Source: Acidocella sp.
GTDB lineage: Bacteria; Pseudomonadota; Alphaproteobacteria; Acetobacterales; Acetobacteraceae
NCBI GenBank assembly: GCA_029077825.1
Contig: JAQNCT010000023.1
Span: 1-36,158, forward strand
Length of the DNA: 36,158 bases
Direction: 5' to 3'
The notes below the pieces were generated by a model. That model saw nothing but the letters and a program-made list of their open reading frames with translations, did no database searches and was not told where the DNA came from. Shown here one piece after another: positions 23,995-31,537 of the stretch. Positions within the stretch are counted from its first letter, which is position 1. Every line of letters begins with the position of its first letter. The translations under genes and the position numbers were made by a program.

Positions 23995-25727
23995 GGTGCG
24001 TATCCGGCGTTATTGCTGATGCCGATGACTTTGGTGACGTTTGGTTTGGTGATGCGCACGGTTTTTTCGGCGCGCAGGTAGTTTGCCACCACCTCCCACA
24101 CTGGCGGCGTGTTCTGCGGCTGCGAGACTGAGGCCCAGCCTGCCACCTTGTAGGTTTTTGCGGCATCCAGCAGTTGGCCGTTGCTCAGCGTCATCTCGGA
24201 GATACGGTTGCCGATTTTCTCATTCGGCGCGCAGGCGTAATTCATACCACCGACCCGCACCATGTCGCCGCCCTGCTGGTAGAATGGGTCAGGGTTGAAG
24301 AGATTGTCACACACATCTTCCATCGCCGCTTTGATCTGCGCGCCGGTCATCATTGAGACATACACATCGCCGTAAGTCATGGCGGTTTCACTGAGCAGGT
24401 CCTCCATCGTCATCGGCCCGCCCGCCAGCACCGTGTTGCCCCAACGGAAGCCCGGTGAGAGCACGATCTGCGCGTCCATCTCCTGCAGCAGCGCATCGCA
24501 GATCATCTGGTCCATGGTGCCGGTAAAATTGCCGCGCCGGTACAGCAGGGTTTCAACATCCGCCAGTTTTTCCTGCAGCATCGCCTGATGCGGGGCGCGC
24601 CATTTGGTGATTTCAGCCTGCATGACAGGGTCAGCTTTGATCTCGTTGGCATACACCGGCAGCAGCCGGTATTGCAGGCCCTTCAGCGCACCTTTGCTCA
24701 ACGACAAATCCAGCACCGCGACAAACTTACCGGCGGAACCTGCGTTCGTCACAAAGGTTTTGCCGCCGGGGTTTTTGACAATTTGCGGAATGGGAATCGC
24801 ATCATGCGTATGCCCGCCCATGATGATGTCGATACCGCTGACCTTTGCGGCCAGGGCAAGATCAGTGTCCATGCCGTTGTGTGAGAGCAGCACCACCGCA
24901 TCAACCTTGTGAATATCGCGCAGCTGATTGACGGTTTTTTGCAGCGTGTCGGGGTGAATTCCAAACGTCCAGTCCGGCACAAACCGGCCGGGGTGGGCGA
25001 TGGGCACATAGGGGAAGGCCTGGCCGATCACGCCGATCTGGTAGCCGCCCATCTCGCGGATGGTGAACGGGGCGAACACATGGCCGGAGGCAGCATCGAA
25101 CGCCGGCTTGTTGGCGAACGCCGCGTCATCGGTGAGGAACACATTCTGCGCGATGAACTTGCCCTTGAAGGCGGCGATCAACTTCGCCAGCCCATCCTCG
25201 CCGTAGGTGAATTCCCAATGGCCGGTCAACACGTCAGTGCCCAGAATATTGGCCAGCGCAATCATGTCCTGGCCGCCAGAAAGATTGGCAACGCCGGAGC
25301 CTTGGGTGAGATCGCCGCCGTCCACCAGCATGGTGCGTGTGGCACCGGCCTGGTTGCGTAAACGGTCGATCAGGGTTTTTAAATGCGCAAACCCGCCCAT
25401 CGGGCCGTATTTATGCGCAGCACGTTCAAAATCCAGGAAGGTAAAGCCATGCGCGGCCGCACCACCCGCCGGGATATCGAAATATTTCAAGAACGCCTCG
25501 CCCACCAGGTGCGGTGGCCGGCCATTGGCGGCTCCCACGCCGATGTTTACCGAAGGCTCACGGAACTGCACCGGGTTGGCCTGGGCGTGGGTGTCGGTGA
25601 TGTGGATGATCCGCGCATCAGCGTGCAGCGGCACGTCGTACATATCGGCTGCCGCGGCGTAGGCGGCAGGCATGGTGAACGGCAAGGCGCCCGCCGATGC
25701 CAGGAGTGAACGGCGAGAAAGTTTCAT
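23991..25727 (-). CDS. soxB: Thiosulfohydrolase SoxB
   Basis: SoxB is a periplasmic di-manganese hydrolase that releases sulfate from SoxY-bound S-thiosulfonate. The 578-residue precursor has a Tat-type signal (SRRSLLASAGA) and the metallophosphatase-like motifs ITDTHAQ (Asp45, His47), DGGDLTQGSG (Asp136, Asp139), GHWEF (His170), LSHNGMD (His283) and GGHTHD (His306, His308). The C-terminal 5'-nucleotidase-like domain includes ETAMTYGDVYVSMMTGAQI and NPDPFYQQGGDMVRVGG, typical of SoxB. It follows soxK after 21 bp and overlaps the DsrE-like gene. All metal ligands expected of the family appear present. Confidence 0.97.
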   Translation of the reverse strand: MKLSRRSLLASAGALPFTMPAAYAAAADMYDVPLHADARIIHITDTHAQANPVQFREPSVNIGVGAANGRPPHLVGEAFLKYFDIPAGGAAAHGFTFLDFERAAHKYGPMGGFAHLKTLIDRLRNQAGATRTMLVDGGDLTQGSGVANLSGGQDMIALANILGTDVLTGHWEFTYGEDGLAKLIAAFKGKFIAQNVFLTDDAAFANKPAFDAASGHVFAPFTIREMGGYQIGVIGQAFPYVPIAHPGRFVPDWTFGIHPDTLQKTVNQLRDIHKVDAVVLLSHNGMDTDLALAAKVSGIDIIMGGHTHDAIPIPQIVKNPGGKTFVTNAGSAGKFVAVLDLSLSKGALKGLQYRLLPVYANEIKADPVMQAEITKWRAPHQAMLQEKLADVETLLYRRGNFTGTMDQMICDALLQEMDAQIVLSPGFRWGNTVLAGGPMTMEDLLSETAMTYGDVYVSMMTGAQIKAAMEDVCDNLFNPDPFYQQGGDMVRVGGMNYACAPNEKIGNRISEMTLSNGQLLDAAKTYKVAGWASVSQPQNTPPVWEVVANYLRAEKTVRITKPNVTKVIGISNNAGYAP

Positions 25728-25748
25728 GGAAGCTGCCTTATCGTTTGG

Positions 25749-26156
25749 TTAGTGGATCACCTGCGCACGCCACATTGTGGCTTGCTCATGCGCTTCGGCG
25801 ACGGCGGTCTTGGCTTGCACCTCGGCCTTGGTGGCCTTCTTCTGGGCGGTGGCAAAATCGCCGCTGGTCTCGGCGTCATGCGCCGCCTTCAGCAGCGTTG
25901 GCACCGTGTTCCATTCAACACCCAGCGTATCGGCCTGCTTGGCGGCGTCCTCAGCGGATTTGATCGCCGCCGCAGCGCTCGCCTGGGTGGCCGGCTTGGC
26001 AGCCGGTTTGGCAGCCGGTTTGGCAGCGGTGGCACTCATCGCCATGTCGGCCGGCATCGCCATCGGCATCGGCTTGGTGCCATCGGCATGCGCCACACCG
26101 ATGCAGCCGGTCAGCAGCAGGGCGGCGGTGAGGTTTTTCAGGAGCAAATGTTTCAT
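25749..26156 (-). CDS. soxK: SoxXA-binding protein SoxK-like
   Basis: SoxK (also called SAXB) is a small periplasmic protein that binds SoxXA and stimulates thiosulfate coupling. The 135-residue protein has a signal with a possible lipobox (LLLTGC, Cys18) or a cleavage site after AHA. A Met/Pro/Ala-rich stretch (PMPMAMPADMAMS), three Ala-Lys-Pro-Ala repeats, and an Ala/Lys-rich helical domain follow. That domain has VEWNTVPTLLKAAHDAETSGDFATAQ, matching the W...A..A...GD...A pattern I recall for SoxK. It starts in the soxA stop (ATGA). Identification rests on position directly after soxA and this pattern; a generic Ala-rich secreted protein is the alternative. Confidence 0.75.
   Translation of the reverse strand: MKHLLLKNLTAALLLTGCIGVAHADGTKPMPMAMPADMAMSATAAKPAAKPAAKPATQASAAAAIKSAEDAAKQADTLGVEWNTVPTLLKAAHDAETSGDFATAQKKATKAEVQAKTAVAEAHEQATMWRAQVIH
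25991..26026 (-). repeat. 12-bp tandem repeat in soxK (three copies)
   Basis: Three consecutive 12-bp units, two identical and one differing by a single base, encode Ala-Lys-Pro-Ala repeats in the linker between the Met-rich segment and the helical domain of the SoxK-like protein. Confidence 0.85.
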
Positions 26157-26989
26157 GGGCGTTCTCCCGGGCCACCAACTGGCAGGCCGTTGTTCATGTA
26201 AGCCAGGAAGTAGGCAAGATCGCCATACACATCGCTATCCGCTTTGGCTGGCACCGCGCGCACCTGGGTGTTGCATTCGATAAACCGGCGCGTCAGCGTG
26301 CCGGTGTTGCCCCAGGTCGAGCGGTACAGCGGGAACGAAGCCGTCATGCCAAGTGCCGGGGCCAACACATCCGAGCGCAGATGATCACCCGCCCCTTGCA
26401 CGTGGCAACTGGCGCAGGAAAAATTCAACTGCCCGCGGCGGGTGTAAAAATACGCCTCGCCCGCCCGGTAATCCGCCAAAGCGCGCGGGTCATTCGGGAT
26501 TTTAACGTCAAAGGCTTTGCCATCCGAGGTGCTGGCCATATAGGCCTCGATATCGGCGATGTCGCCCTTTTCCATGTCGAGCGGCTTCAAACCATTGTCG
26601 GTACGGCATTTGTTGAGTGCCAATTCCAGCGTCATGATCTTGCCGGACTTCGCATCGAACATCGGGTAGTTCTGGGTGATGCCGATGCCCTTGTTGGCAA
26701 AACAATCGCCGTAGCTGTGACCGTTCGGGAACGCCGCGGTGAACAAAGCCTTGCCGTTATCAATCGAGAACTGATACGGCGGGAATTGCAGAATATCTTT
26801 CCATTGCGCCCGCATACCGGCGTCCATCGCGTACGGGCCGTTGACAAAATCATCATGCGCCACGGCCGGGAACTTGTTGAAAAAATAACTCTGGAAAGCC
26901 TTCTGCTCAGCCGCCGGTGAGCTTAGCGTTGCCGCCAGCGCCGGAGCCGCCACACATAGCGCGATGCCTGCTAATAATATCCGCTTCAT
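26153..26989 (-). CDS. soxA: L-cysteine S-thiosulfotransferase subunit SoxA (monoheme)
   Basis: SoxA, with SoxX, oxidatively attaches thiosulfate to the SoxY carrier Cys in the periplasm. The 278-residue precursor has a Sec signal (cleavage near ALA-A, residue 20). Only one haem motif is present, CASCH (192-196). The position of the first haem in diheme SoxA is replaced by Cys96 and Cys128, which likely form a disulfide. The catalytic persulfide-ligand Cys is Cys239 in RRFIECNTQVRA. So this belongs to the monohaem SoxA class. A good Shine-Dalgarno (aggggg) precedes the ATG; the stop overlaps soxK by ATGA. The 51-bp gap from soxZ is the largest inside the sox operon. Confidence 0.96.
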   Translation of the reverse strand: MKRILLAGIALCVAAPALAATLSSPAAEQKAFQSYFFNKFPAVAHDDFVNGPYAMDAGMRAQWKDILQFPPYQFSIDNGKALFTAAFPNGHSYGDCFANKGIGITQNYPMFDAKSGKIMTLELALNKCRTDNGLKPLDMEKGDIADIEAYMASTSDGKAFDVKIPNDPRALADYRAGEAYFYTRRGQLNFSCASCHVQGAGDHLRSDVLAPALGMTASFPLYRSTWGNTGTLTRRFIECNTQVRAVPAKADSDVYGDLAYFLAYMNNGLPVGGPGERP

Positions 26990-27027
26990 GACATTCCCCC
27001 TGCTTTGTTCACCGGCCCAACAATATT

Positions 27028-27044
27028 TTAAGGCCGAACCTTAA
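27028..27044 (-). other. Weak hairpin between soxZ and soxA
   Basis: TTAAGG and CCTTAA form a 6-bp stem with a 5-base loop overlapping the soxZ stop codon, in the longest internal gap of the sox operon. It may act as a weak attenuator or mRNA 3' stabiliser separating soxCDXYZ from soxAKB. The stem is AT-rich and may be chance. Confidence 0.3.
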
Positions 27045-27352
27045 GAGATTGTTGCGGTGGTGCTGTCTTTGTTGCCCAGATTATCAACCCATGAAATGCT
27101 CAGCGCATCGCCGGACTTGCCGCCTTTGAAGCTGAACTTGGTGAACGGGTCTTTTGATACCGCGCCACCCCAGAAGGCGGTCAGCACCACCGTGCCGGCA
27201 TGCGCGAACTCAACCACCTGAATATAATGCGCCGGGATCAGTTTGCCTGAGGCATCCTTCACAAAACCGGAATCCATCGGGTGATGGATCAGCGCCTGAA
27301 CCGTTGTCGCGGTACCGTCTGATGACGCCCGCACGAGAATTGAACCCGCCAT
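27041..27352 (-). CDS. soxZ: Thiosulfate carrier subunit SoxZ
   Basis: SoxZ pairs with SoxY to form the SoxYZ carrier that holds sulfur intermediates in the periplasm. The 103-residue immunoglobulin-like protein has no signal of its own, as is usual, since it is co-exported with SoxY by Tat. Family stretches are ILVRASSDGTATTVQALIHHPM, IPAHYIQVVEFAHAG, AFWGGAVSKDPFTKFSF and SWVDNLGNKDSTTATI. The gap after soxY is 14 bp and contains a good Shine-Dalgarno (aagggaga). Its role follows from the adjacent SoxY with an intact carrier motif. Confidence 0.96.
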   Translation of the reverse strand: MAGSILVRASSDGTATTVQALIHHPMDSGFVKDASGKLIPAHYIQVVEFAHAGTVVLTAFWGGAVSKDPFTKFSFKGGKSGDALSISWVDNLGNKDSTTATIS

Positions 27353-27366
27353 ATTGATATCTCCCT

Positions 27367-27891
27367 TTAGCCGCCGCAGCCGCCGAGTGTAACCTTAACG
27401 TTCTTGGAAACGCTGTATAATTTGCCGCCTGCCTGCACCAGCGCGATCACGTCAGTGGTCTTGGCCAGCTTGATCCGCGACGAGACCGCCGGATTGGTGC
27501 CGGCGGGGAACTGATACGCTTGCGCCAAAGTAAACGGATTGCCCAGAGCCAGCACCGCAATCGCGGTGACGTCCGGCAAGGTGGTGGTGATCGACACCGG
27601 CACCACAGCACCATTCTCGGCAATGTCAGGCGCGTCGAACGAGATGTCGGTGGAAGCCGTCGCGGTCATGTTGAACAAGGCGGCAATCGTGTCATCCTTG
27701 GTCTTTTGGGCAAACGCCTTGGCCGGATAGGCCGAAGTATCCGCCATCGGGGCCGCCGTATCGGCCAGCGCCGCCTTGAAGCCAGGCGCGAACAACGCCG
27801 CCAGTGTGGTTGCCGCGGCACCGCTCAAGGTGATCCGCCGTGTCAATGCCGGACCAGATTTGATCCGGACCGTCGCCTTGGTATTTTGCAT
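27367..27891 (-). CDS. soxY: Thiosulfate carrier subunit SoxY
   Basis: SoxY bears the sulfur substrate on a Cys in a flexible C-terminal arm. The 174-residue precursor has a Tat-type signal (LTRRITLSGAAATTLAAL), an immunoglobulin-like body (VVPVSITTTLPDVTAIAVL, LGNPFTLAQAYQFPAGTNPAVSSRIKLAKTTDV, quoted in parts) and ends in the carrier motif GGCGG. Two starts are possible. The ATG at 27891 has GAGG nine bases upstream. The ATG at 27906 overlaps the soxX stop (ATGA) and adds five residues but lacks a Shine-Dalgarno. I prefer the former. Nothing suggests loss of function. Confidence 0.95.
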   Translation of the reverse strand: MQNTKATVRIKSGPALTRRITLSGAAATTLAALFAPGFKAALADTAAPMADTSAYPAKAFAQKTKDDTIAALFNMTATASTDISFDAPDIAENGAVVPVSITTTLPDVTAIAVLALGNPFTLAQAYQFPAGTNPAVSSRIKLAKTTDVIALVQAGGKLYSVSKNVKVTLGGCGG

Positions 27892-27902
27892 GTTATTGAA
27901 CC

Positions 27903-28352
27903 TCATTTGGTATATAAATAAGCCACGACATCGTTGATCTCTTCGGGGGTCAAAATGCCGTTCCTGCCGAACGCCGGCATGACGGTGCCCGGGTTGCGGG
28001 CCTGTTCATTATAGATCACCGCATAGAGTTGCTTGGAATCCGGCATGATCACCTTCATGTCCTTCAAGGCCGGGCCGACATTGCCCATCAGCGAGCCGCC
28101 TGCAATCACGTGGCAGGCCAGGCAGTTGCCCTTGCCACGGTCAAACGCAATCGCCTCACCCATCGACACCGGATCGCTCGGCTTGGCCGCTGCCGGAACA
28201 GCCGCCGCCGGGGCCGCAGGCGCCATTGGTGCCGCCATCGGTGCTGCCATCGGAGCAGACATGGGTGACATTGGCGCCATCGGCGCGGTCTGCGCCCATG
28301 CCGTTGACGCTAGTGTACAGCCTAACAGTGCCGCAAGAACTTGGAGTTTCAT
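27903..28352 (-). CDS. soxX: Sulfur-oxidation cytochrome c SoxX with Met/Pro/Ala linker
   Basis: SoxX is the small monohaem partner of SoxA. The 149-residue precursor has a Sec signal (cleavage near AWA-Q, residue 20) and the haem motif CLACH (77-81), then GNVGPAL and the likely axial Met125 in VMPAFGRNGILT. Between signal and haem domain lies an unusual 35-residue linker of Met, Pro and Ala repeats (residues 22-56) which I would not expect in SoxX of model species. An upstream in-frame ATG is rejected because the signal peptide starts at 28352 behind a GGGGCGGG-rich site. The stop overlaps an alternative soxY start; soxD ends 10 bp upstream. Confidence 0.94.
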   Translation of the reverse strand: MKLQVLAALLGCTLASTAWAQTAPMAPMSPMSAPMAAPMAAPMAPAAPAAAVPAAAKPSDPVSMGEAIAFDRGKGNCLACHVIAGGSLMGNVGPALKDMKVIMPDSKQLYAVIYNEQARNPGTVMPAFGRNGILTPEEINDVVAYLYTK

Positions 28353-28362
28353 CGCCCGCCCC

Positions 28363-29070
28363 TTATTTTGTAGGTGTTCCCTGCATCGTATCAACCGGCC
28401 CTGTCGTGCGCGGTGTAATGCCAGATTTGCTGGCATCCGATGTTACCGTCAATGCCTTCGGGTCAGCGCAATGCGCCATGCAGGCTACATCATGCGTCAA
28501 AGGCCGTGGATCCTTGAAGTTAAAGCCGTCGCGGTTCGGCATTTTGACCGCCGCCAGGCTCTTCGCATCCGCCACAAAATTGTCCGGTACGATCCCATTC
28601 AGATTCAGAATATACGCGGTGATCGCGTAAACCTGGTCGTTGCTCAGCGAGCGCGGCGCATAAAACGGCATCGCGCGGTTGATGTAGTCATACACGATCG
28701 GCGCATACGGCCAGTAGCTGCCGACGGTCTTGAGCTTCTGCGTCTTCAACGCGCCAACGCCACCCACCAGCTTTGGATAGGCATCCACGCCCTCGCCAAA
28801 CGTGCCATGGCACATCGCGCATTCCGCGCCATACACAGTGGCACCCGCGTCAACCGTACCAGAACCTGGCGGCAAATTGCTGCCGTCCGGCTTGATCGCA
28901 ATTGACCATTGCGCGATCTGCGCCGCATCCGGCGTCATCCCAATGGCATAATAGCCCAGCGGCTCAGCCGCCGGGACCGGTGCTGCCACCGCCACTGCCG
29001 ACACCGCCAAGGTTCCCAGCGCCACAGTCCCAAAAGCCGCAGAGGCAAATAATTTAGCCGAGCTGAACAT
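28363..29070 (-). CDS. soxD: Sulfur dehydrogenase cytochrome c subunit SoxD (single haem)
   Basis: SoxD is the c-type cytochrome of the SoxCD sulfur dehydrogenase, which removes six electrons from the sulfane sulfur on SoxYZ. The 235-residue precursor has a hydrophobic signal and one haem motif CAMCH (84-88). The family segments GYYAIGMTPD near 39 and KMPNRDGF (Met177 possible ligand) follow. Near the C-terminus is CMAHC (197-201), which is not a haem motif. In Paracoccus SoxD a second haem domain follows; here the protein is shorter and has only one. The start lies 17 bp inside soxC, so the two subunits are translationally coupled. Confidence 0.93.
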   Translation of the reverse strand: MFSSAKLFASAAFGTVALGTLAVSAVAVAAPVPAAEPLGYYAIGMTPDAAQIAQWSIAIKPDGSNLPPGSGTVDAGATVYGAECAMCHGTFGEGVDAYPKLVGGVGALKTQKLKTVGSYWPYAPIVYDYINRAMPFYAPRSLSNDQVYAITAYILNLNGIVPDNFVADAKSLAAVKMPNRDGFNFKDPRPLTHDVACMAHCADPKALTVTSDASKSGITPRTTGPVDTMQGTPTK

Positions 29071-30319
29071 TATTCACACTCCCATCCGCCAGAACATTCC
29101 AGGTCTGGATTGCATTATTCAAATAAACCGCCGCCGTGCCCATCACCGCGCGGGCTTCCACGATCGTCGGCTGCACATAGCCGGTCTCATCAATCGCACG
29201 TGACTGAATCATCGCCGGCTTGCCATCCCAATGCCAGGGGATTGTAAAGCGCGTCATGCATTTATCCAGCACTGGTTCTTGCAACGCCGCACGGGTGTAA
29301 TTCACCCCGCCATCGAACGAGACATCAACCGCTTTGATTTTACCACGGCCAGTCCATGCAAAACCCCGAACCTCATAAAAGCCCGGACCACCGGTCAGCG
29401 GTTTTTCCGGGCAGGGGAATGAGATCACCGACTTGGCTTCCGCCACCCAGGTAAAGCCCAGCGCCGTGCCGTTCGGCAGCAATTCCGTATAGCTCGCGGT
29501 CTCCTCATGGGTGTACCACGGGCTGGTGCCAATCTCGAGCCGACGCAGCCACTTCACCATCTGGTTACCCTGCCAGCCCGGCACGATCAGCCGCACCGGA
29601 TAGCCCTGCTCAGGCCGCAGCGCCTCACCATTCTGGCCCCAGGCCACGATGCAATCATCCATGGCTTTTTCCAGAGGAATACTGCGGGTCAAATGCGAAC
29701 CATCACCGCCTTCCGCCAGCAGCCATTTGCCTTCCGGCTTGACGCCCACTTCATTCAGCAAGGTCGATAATTTTACCCCGGTCCATTCCGCACAGGCGAT
29801 CAACCCATGCGTGTACTGGATCGAATTCAACTGCGCCGCCGGCCATTCGGTCGCGCCATTCGCCGGGCATTCCAGAAAGTGAATCCGCGATACCGAAGGA
29901 AACCGTTTTAAATCCTCCAGCTTCAACAGCAGAGGGGTCTTCACCAAACCCATGATCATCAGTTCCCACTTCGCCGGATCAACACTGATCCGACCGGCGT
30001 GGTAACGCTCAAAAAAATATCCGTTCGCCGTGATAATCCCAGGCTGGTCTTGCAAAGGCGTGAAACTCGCATCCGCCTGCGGGCTTTGCGCCAGCCAGGG
30101 AACATACCGGCGAATCGCATCCTTCTCATATTTCGAGGGCTGCCCGTACGGCCGATCATCAACACCAGCACCCAACGAATGCCCCCACGCATCATCCAAT
30201 GGGCCCGCCGGCGCCGCCGGAACAGCCGCCGAGGCAACACGCGTAGATGCCGCCACCAACGCACCTCCCGCAGCAGCAGCACCAAATTTAAACATCTTAC
30301 GACGACTAGCTCGCGCCAT
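29054..30319 (-). CDS. soxC: Sulfur dehydrogenase molybdenum-cofactor subunit SoxC
   Basis: SoxC is the periplasmic molybdenum-cofactor subunit of SoxCD, of the sulfite-oxidase family. The precursor has a Tat signal (SRRKMFKFGAAAAGGA). The molybdenum-coordinating Cys is Cys151 in HFLECPANGATEW, followed by CAEWTGVKLSTLL, GDGSHLTRSIPLEKAMDD and PVRLIVPGWQGNQMVKWL. A C-terminal dimerisation domain with FAWTGRGKIKAVDVSFDGG ends the protein. The start at 30319 (MARASRRK) has GAAGGA nine bases upstream; ATGs at 30328 and 30340 are less well placed. Presence of SoxCD predicts complete oxidation of thiosulfate to sulfate without stored sulfur globules. A 93-bp AT-rich gap precedes it and may contain an internal promoter. 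Confidence 0.96.
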   Translation of the reverse strand: MARASRRKMFKFGAAAAGGALVAASTRVASAAVPAAPAGPLDDAWGHSLGAGVDDRPYGQPSKYEKDAIRRYVPWLAQSPQADASFTPLQDQPGIITANGYFFERYHAGRISVDPAKWELMIMGLVKTPLLLKLEDLKRFPSVSRIHFLECPANGATEWPAAQLNSIQYTHGLIACAEWTGVKLSTLLNEVGVKPEGKWLLAEGGDGSHLTRSIPLEKAMDDCIVAWGQNGEALRPEQGYPVRLIVPGWQGNQMVKWLRRLEIGTSPWYTHEETASYTELLPNGTALGFTWVAEAKSVISFPCPEKPLTGGPGFYEVRGFAWTGRGKIKAVDVSFDGGVNYTRAALQEPVLDKCMTRFTIPWHWDGKPAMIQSRAIDETGYVQPTIVEARAVMGTAAVYLNNAIQTWNVLADGSVNNVQLG

Positions 30320-30432
30320 ACTAACCATTCCTTCGTTCATCCCACTTTATAAAACACTTACACAGCAAACCTAAGTATTTCATGAATTGTCTTAAAATTA
30401 TCTAAACCTTGTCGGGCCGGAATTATCGACTG

Positions 30433-31089
30433 TCAAGGTGCTTTTGCAACGTTCATCATCGCCTGCTTTTGCTGTTTGGTTCGTGCCATGGTCACCACGC
30501 TTACCATGTCATCGTAACCCAAGGCCCCCTGCACAAAAATCGGTCCCACGAACAACGCAGGAATCCCATCAAGGTTCAATTGCGCGCCGCGATCGAGATT
30601 CTTCGAAATACGCTGCGCCACAGCATCGCCAGCCATATCAAATTCCATCTGCGACCAGTCCAGCTTCAAAGCAGCAGCCTCAGCCTGCATCGCGGCTGTC
30701 GTCGGTGGTGCCGCCTCGGTCATCAGGAATTTTCTGAACGGCACGTATTTACCCTGCAACTGGGCGGCGAAAAGCGCTTGCGTGCCAAGTTGGCTGGGCG
30801 CACCGAGAATCGGATAATCGATGGGAACGTAACGAATTCCCGGATCGGCCGTCAGCAGTCTATCCAGCCACACATCCATCGCCCGGCATGGCGGACAACG
30901 AATATCGTAAAAATCCACAATCGTGACGTCGCCATGCGGATTTCCCATAATCGGGTCATCTGGGCGCACCAATGACTTGGCGGTCGGCGTTGCCGGTGCC
31001 GTATCAGCCTGGGCGGTGCCCGCACTCAACAGCGCAGCTACACCATAAAAAAAACTTCTGCGCTGCAGCATAAGCGAAGCCACCCTCAC
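30433..31089 (-). CDS. DsbA-family periplasmic thiol:disulfide oxidoreductase
   Basis: This is a 218-residue exported protein with an RR-containing signal (LQRRSFFYGVAALLSAGTAQA) and a DsbA-type thioredoxin domain: VDFYDIRCPPCRAMD with the active pair Cys65-Cys68, and the cis-Pro loop DGIPALFVG (Pro177). It resembles the DsbG/ScsC/BdbD-like group rather than TlpA or SoxW. A plausible job is keeping the SoxY Cys or other Sox thiols in the right redox state; this is inference from position. The GTG start overlaps the upstream gene stop (GTGA); an ATG six codons later is an alternative. It lies 113 bp before soxC. Confidence 0.88.
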   Translation of the reverse strand: MRVASLMLQRRSFFYGVAALLSAGTAQADTAPATPTAKSLVRPDDPIMGNPHGDVTIVDFYDIRCPPCRAMDVWLDRLLTADPGIRYVPIDYPILGAPSQLGTQALFAAQLQGKYVPFRKFLMTEAAPPTTAAMQAEAAALKLDWSQMEFDMAGDAVAQRISKNLDRGAQLNLDGIPALFVGPIFVQGALGYDDMVSVVTMARTKQQKQAMMNVAKAP

Positions 31090-31358
31090 AACGAATTTGC
31101 CTTGTCATTCAAACCGGCCATCGCCGCAAACCGGGCCACGACCGACCGCTTACCCGCCATTAAATGATTTCGAATGGTAATCCAGGTGGCTTTCACTAAA
31201 ACCTGCAACATCGGCACGGTACGAGCCAAAGTTGCGTTGTCGAAAAAAGGGGCGGAGCCACCAATCAGGGCAACCCTGCCGTCCAATACCAGCCATCCAG
31301 GCTGAACCGCCAGAAAAATCAATTTTAACAACGGACTAACCTCAAAACTCTGCGCCAT
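31086..31358 (-). CDS. Uncharacterised 90-residue protein heading the sox operon
   Basis: I do not recognise this protein. It has 90 residues, no signal peptide at the start (MAQSFEVSPLL), one moderately hydrophobic stretch (LLKLIFLAVQPGWLVL, about 10-26), a Gly-containing turn, and a basic second half (KATWITIRNHLMAGKR). Its stop overlaps the GTG start of the DsbA-like gene by four bases, so both are probably translated from one mRNA beginning in the AT-rich region upstream. A small regulatory or membrane-associated partner of the thiol oxidoreductase is possible but not supported by any motif. Coding nature rests on the overlap and codon pattern. Confidence 0.6.
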   Translation of the reverse strand: MAQSFEVSPLLKLIFLAVQPGWLVLDGRVALIGGSAPFFDNATLARTVPMLQVLVKATWITIRNHLMAGKRSVVARFAAMAGLNDKANSL

Positions 31359-31463
31359 TACGTCTTATATATTTATTACTATACATGATTATATTATTTT
31401 TGTAAGTGTCTCTTGCTATAACTGCAAATTAAACTGCGTTGATAAAAGCCGGGCTCGCTTGCG

Positions 31464-31492
31464 TTGACAGAATAAGCGTTTCGACTGAACAT
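31464..31492 (+). promoter_or_regulatory. Possible promoter toward the plus-strand DsrE-like gene
   Basis: A perfect TTGACA (31464-31469) is followed after 17 bp by GAACAT, a poor -10 (three of six matches). A divergent control region of 214 bp, AT-rich, separates the sox-side operon from the plus-strand DsrE-like gene. The -35 match is striking but the -10 is weak. Confidence 0.35.
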
Positions 31493-31523
31493 TCCGGTGG
31501 CTATATTAAAACAATAAATCTGG

Positions 31524-31537
31524 GCCAAAGCTTTGGC
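31524..31537. promoter_or_regulatory. 14-bp perfect palindrome (candidate operator)
   Basis: GCCAAAGCTTTGGC is perfectly self-complementary and extends, after one mismatch, to a 20-bp imperfect palindrome. It lies 36 bp before the DsrE-like start and 166 bp from the divergent operon. Such symmetry is typical of dimeric repressor or LysR-type sites; no regulator gene is adjacent, so its partner is unknown. Confidence 0.5.

Noticed and set aside
28033-28905. 290-codon plus-strand open frame
   Set aside because: It runs antisense to soxX and soxD, both of which have haem motifs and signal peptides; the translated product is low-complexity Ala/Gly/Arg and has no recognisable domain.
30341-30432. 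TTGACA on the minus strand near 30431-30436 as a soxC promoter
   Set aside because: No acceptable -10 element lies 16-18 bp downstream; the nearest GATAAT is about 28 bp away, so I did not list it as a promoter.
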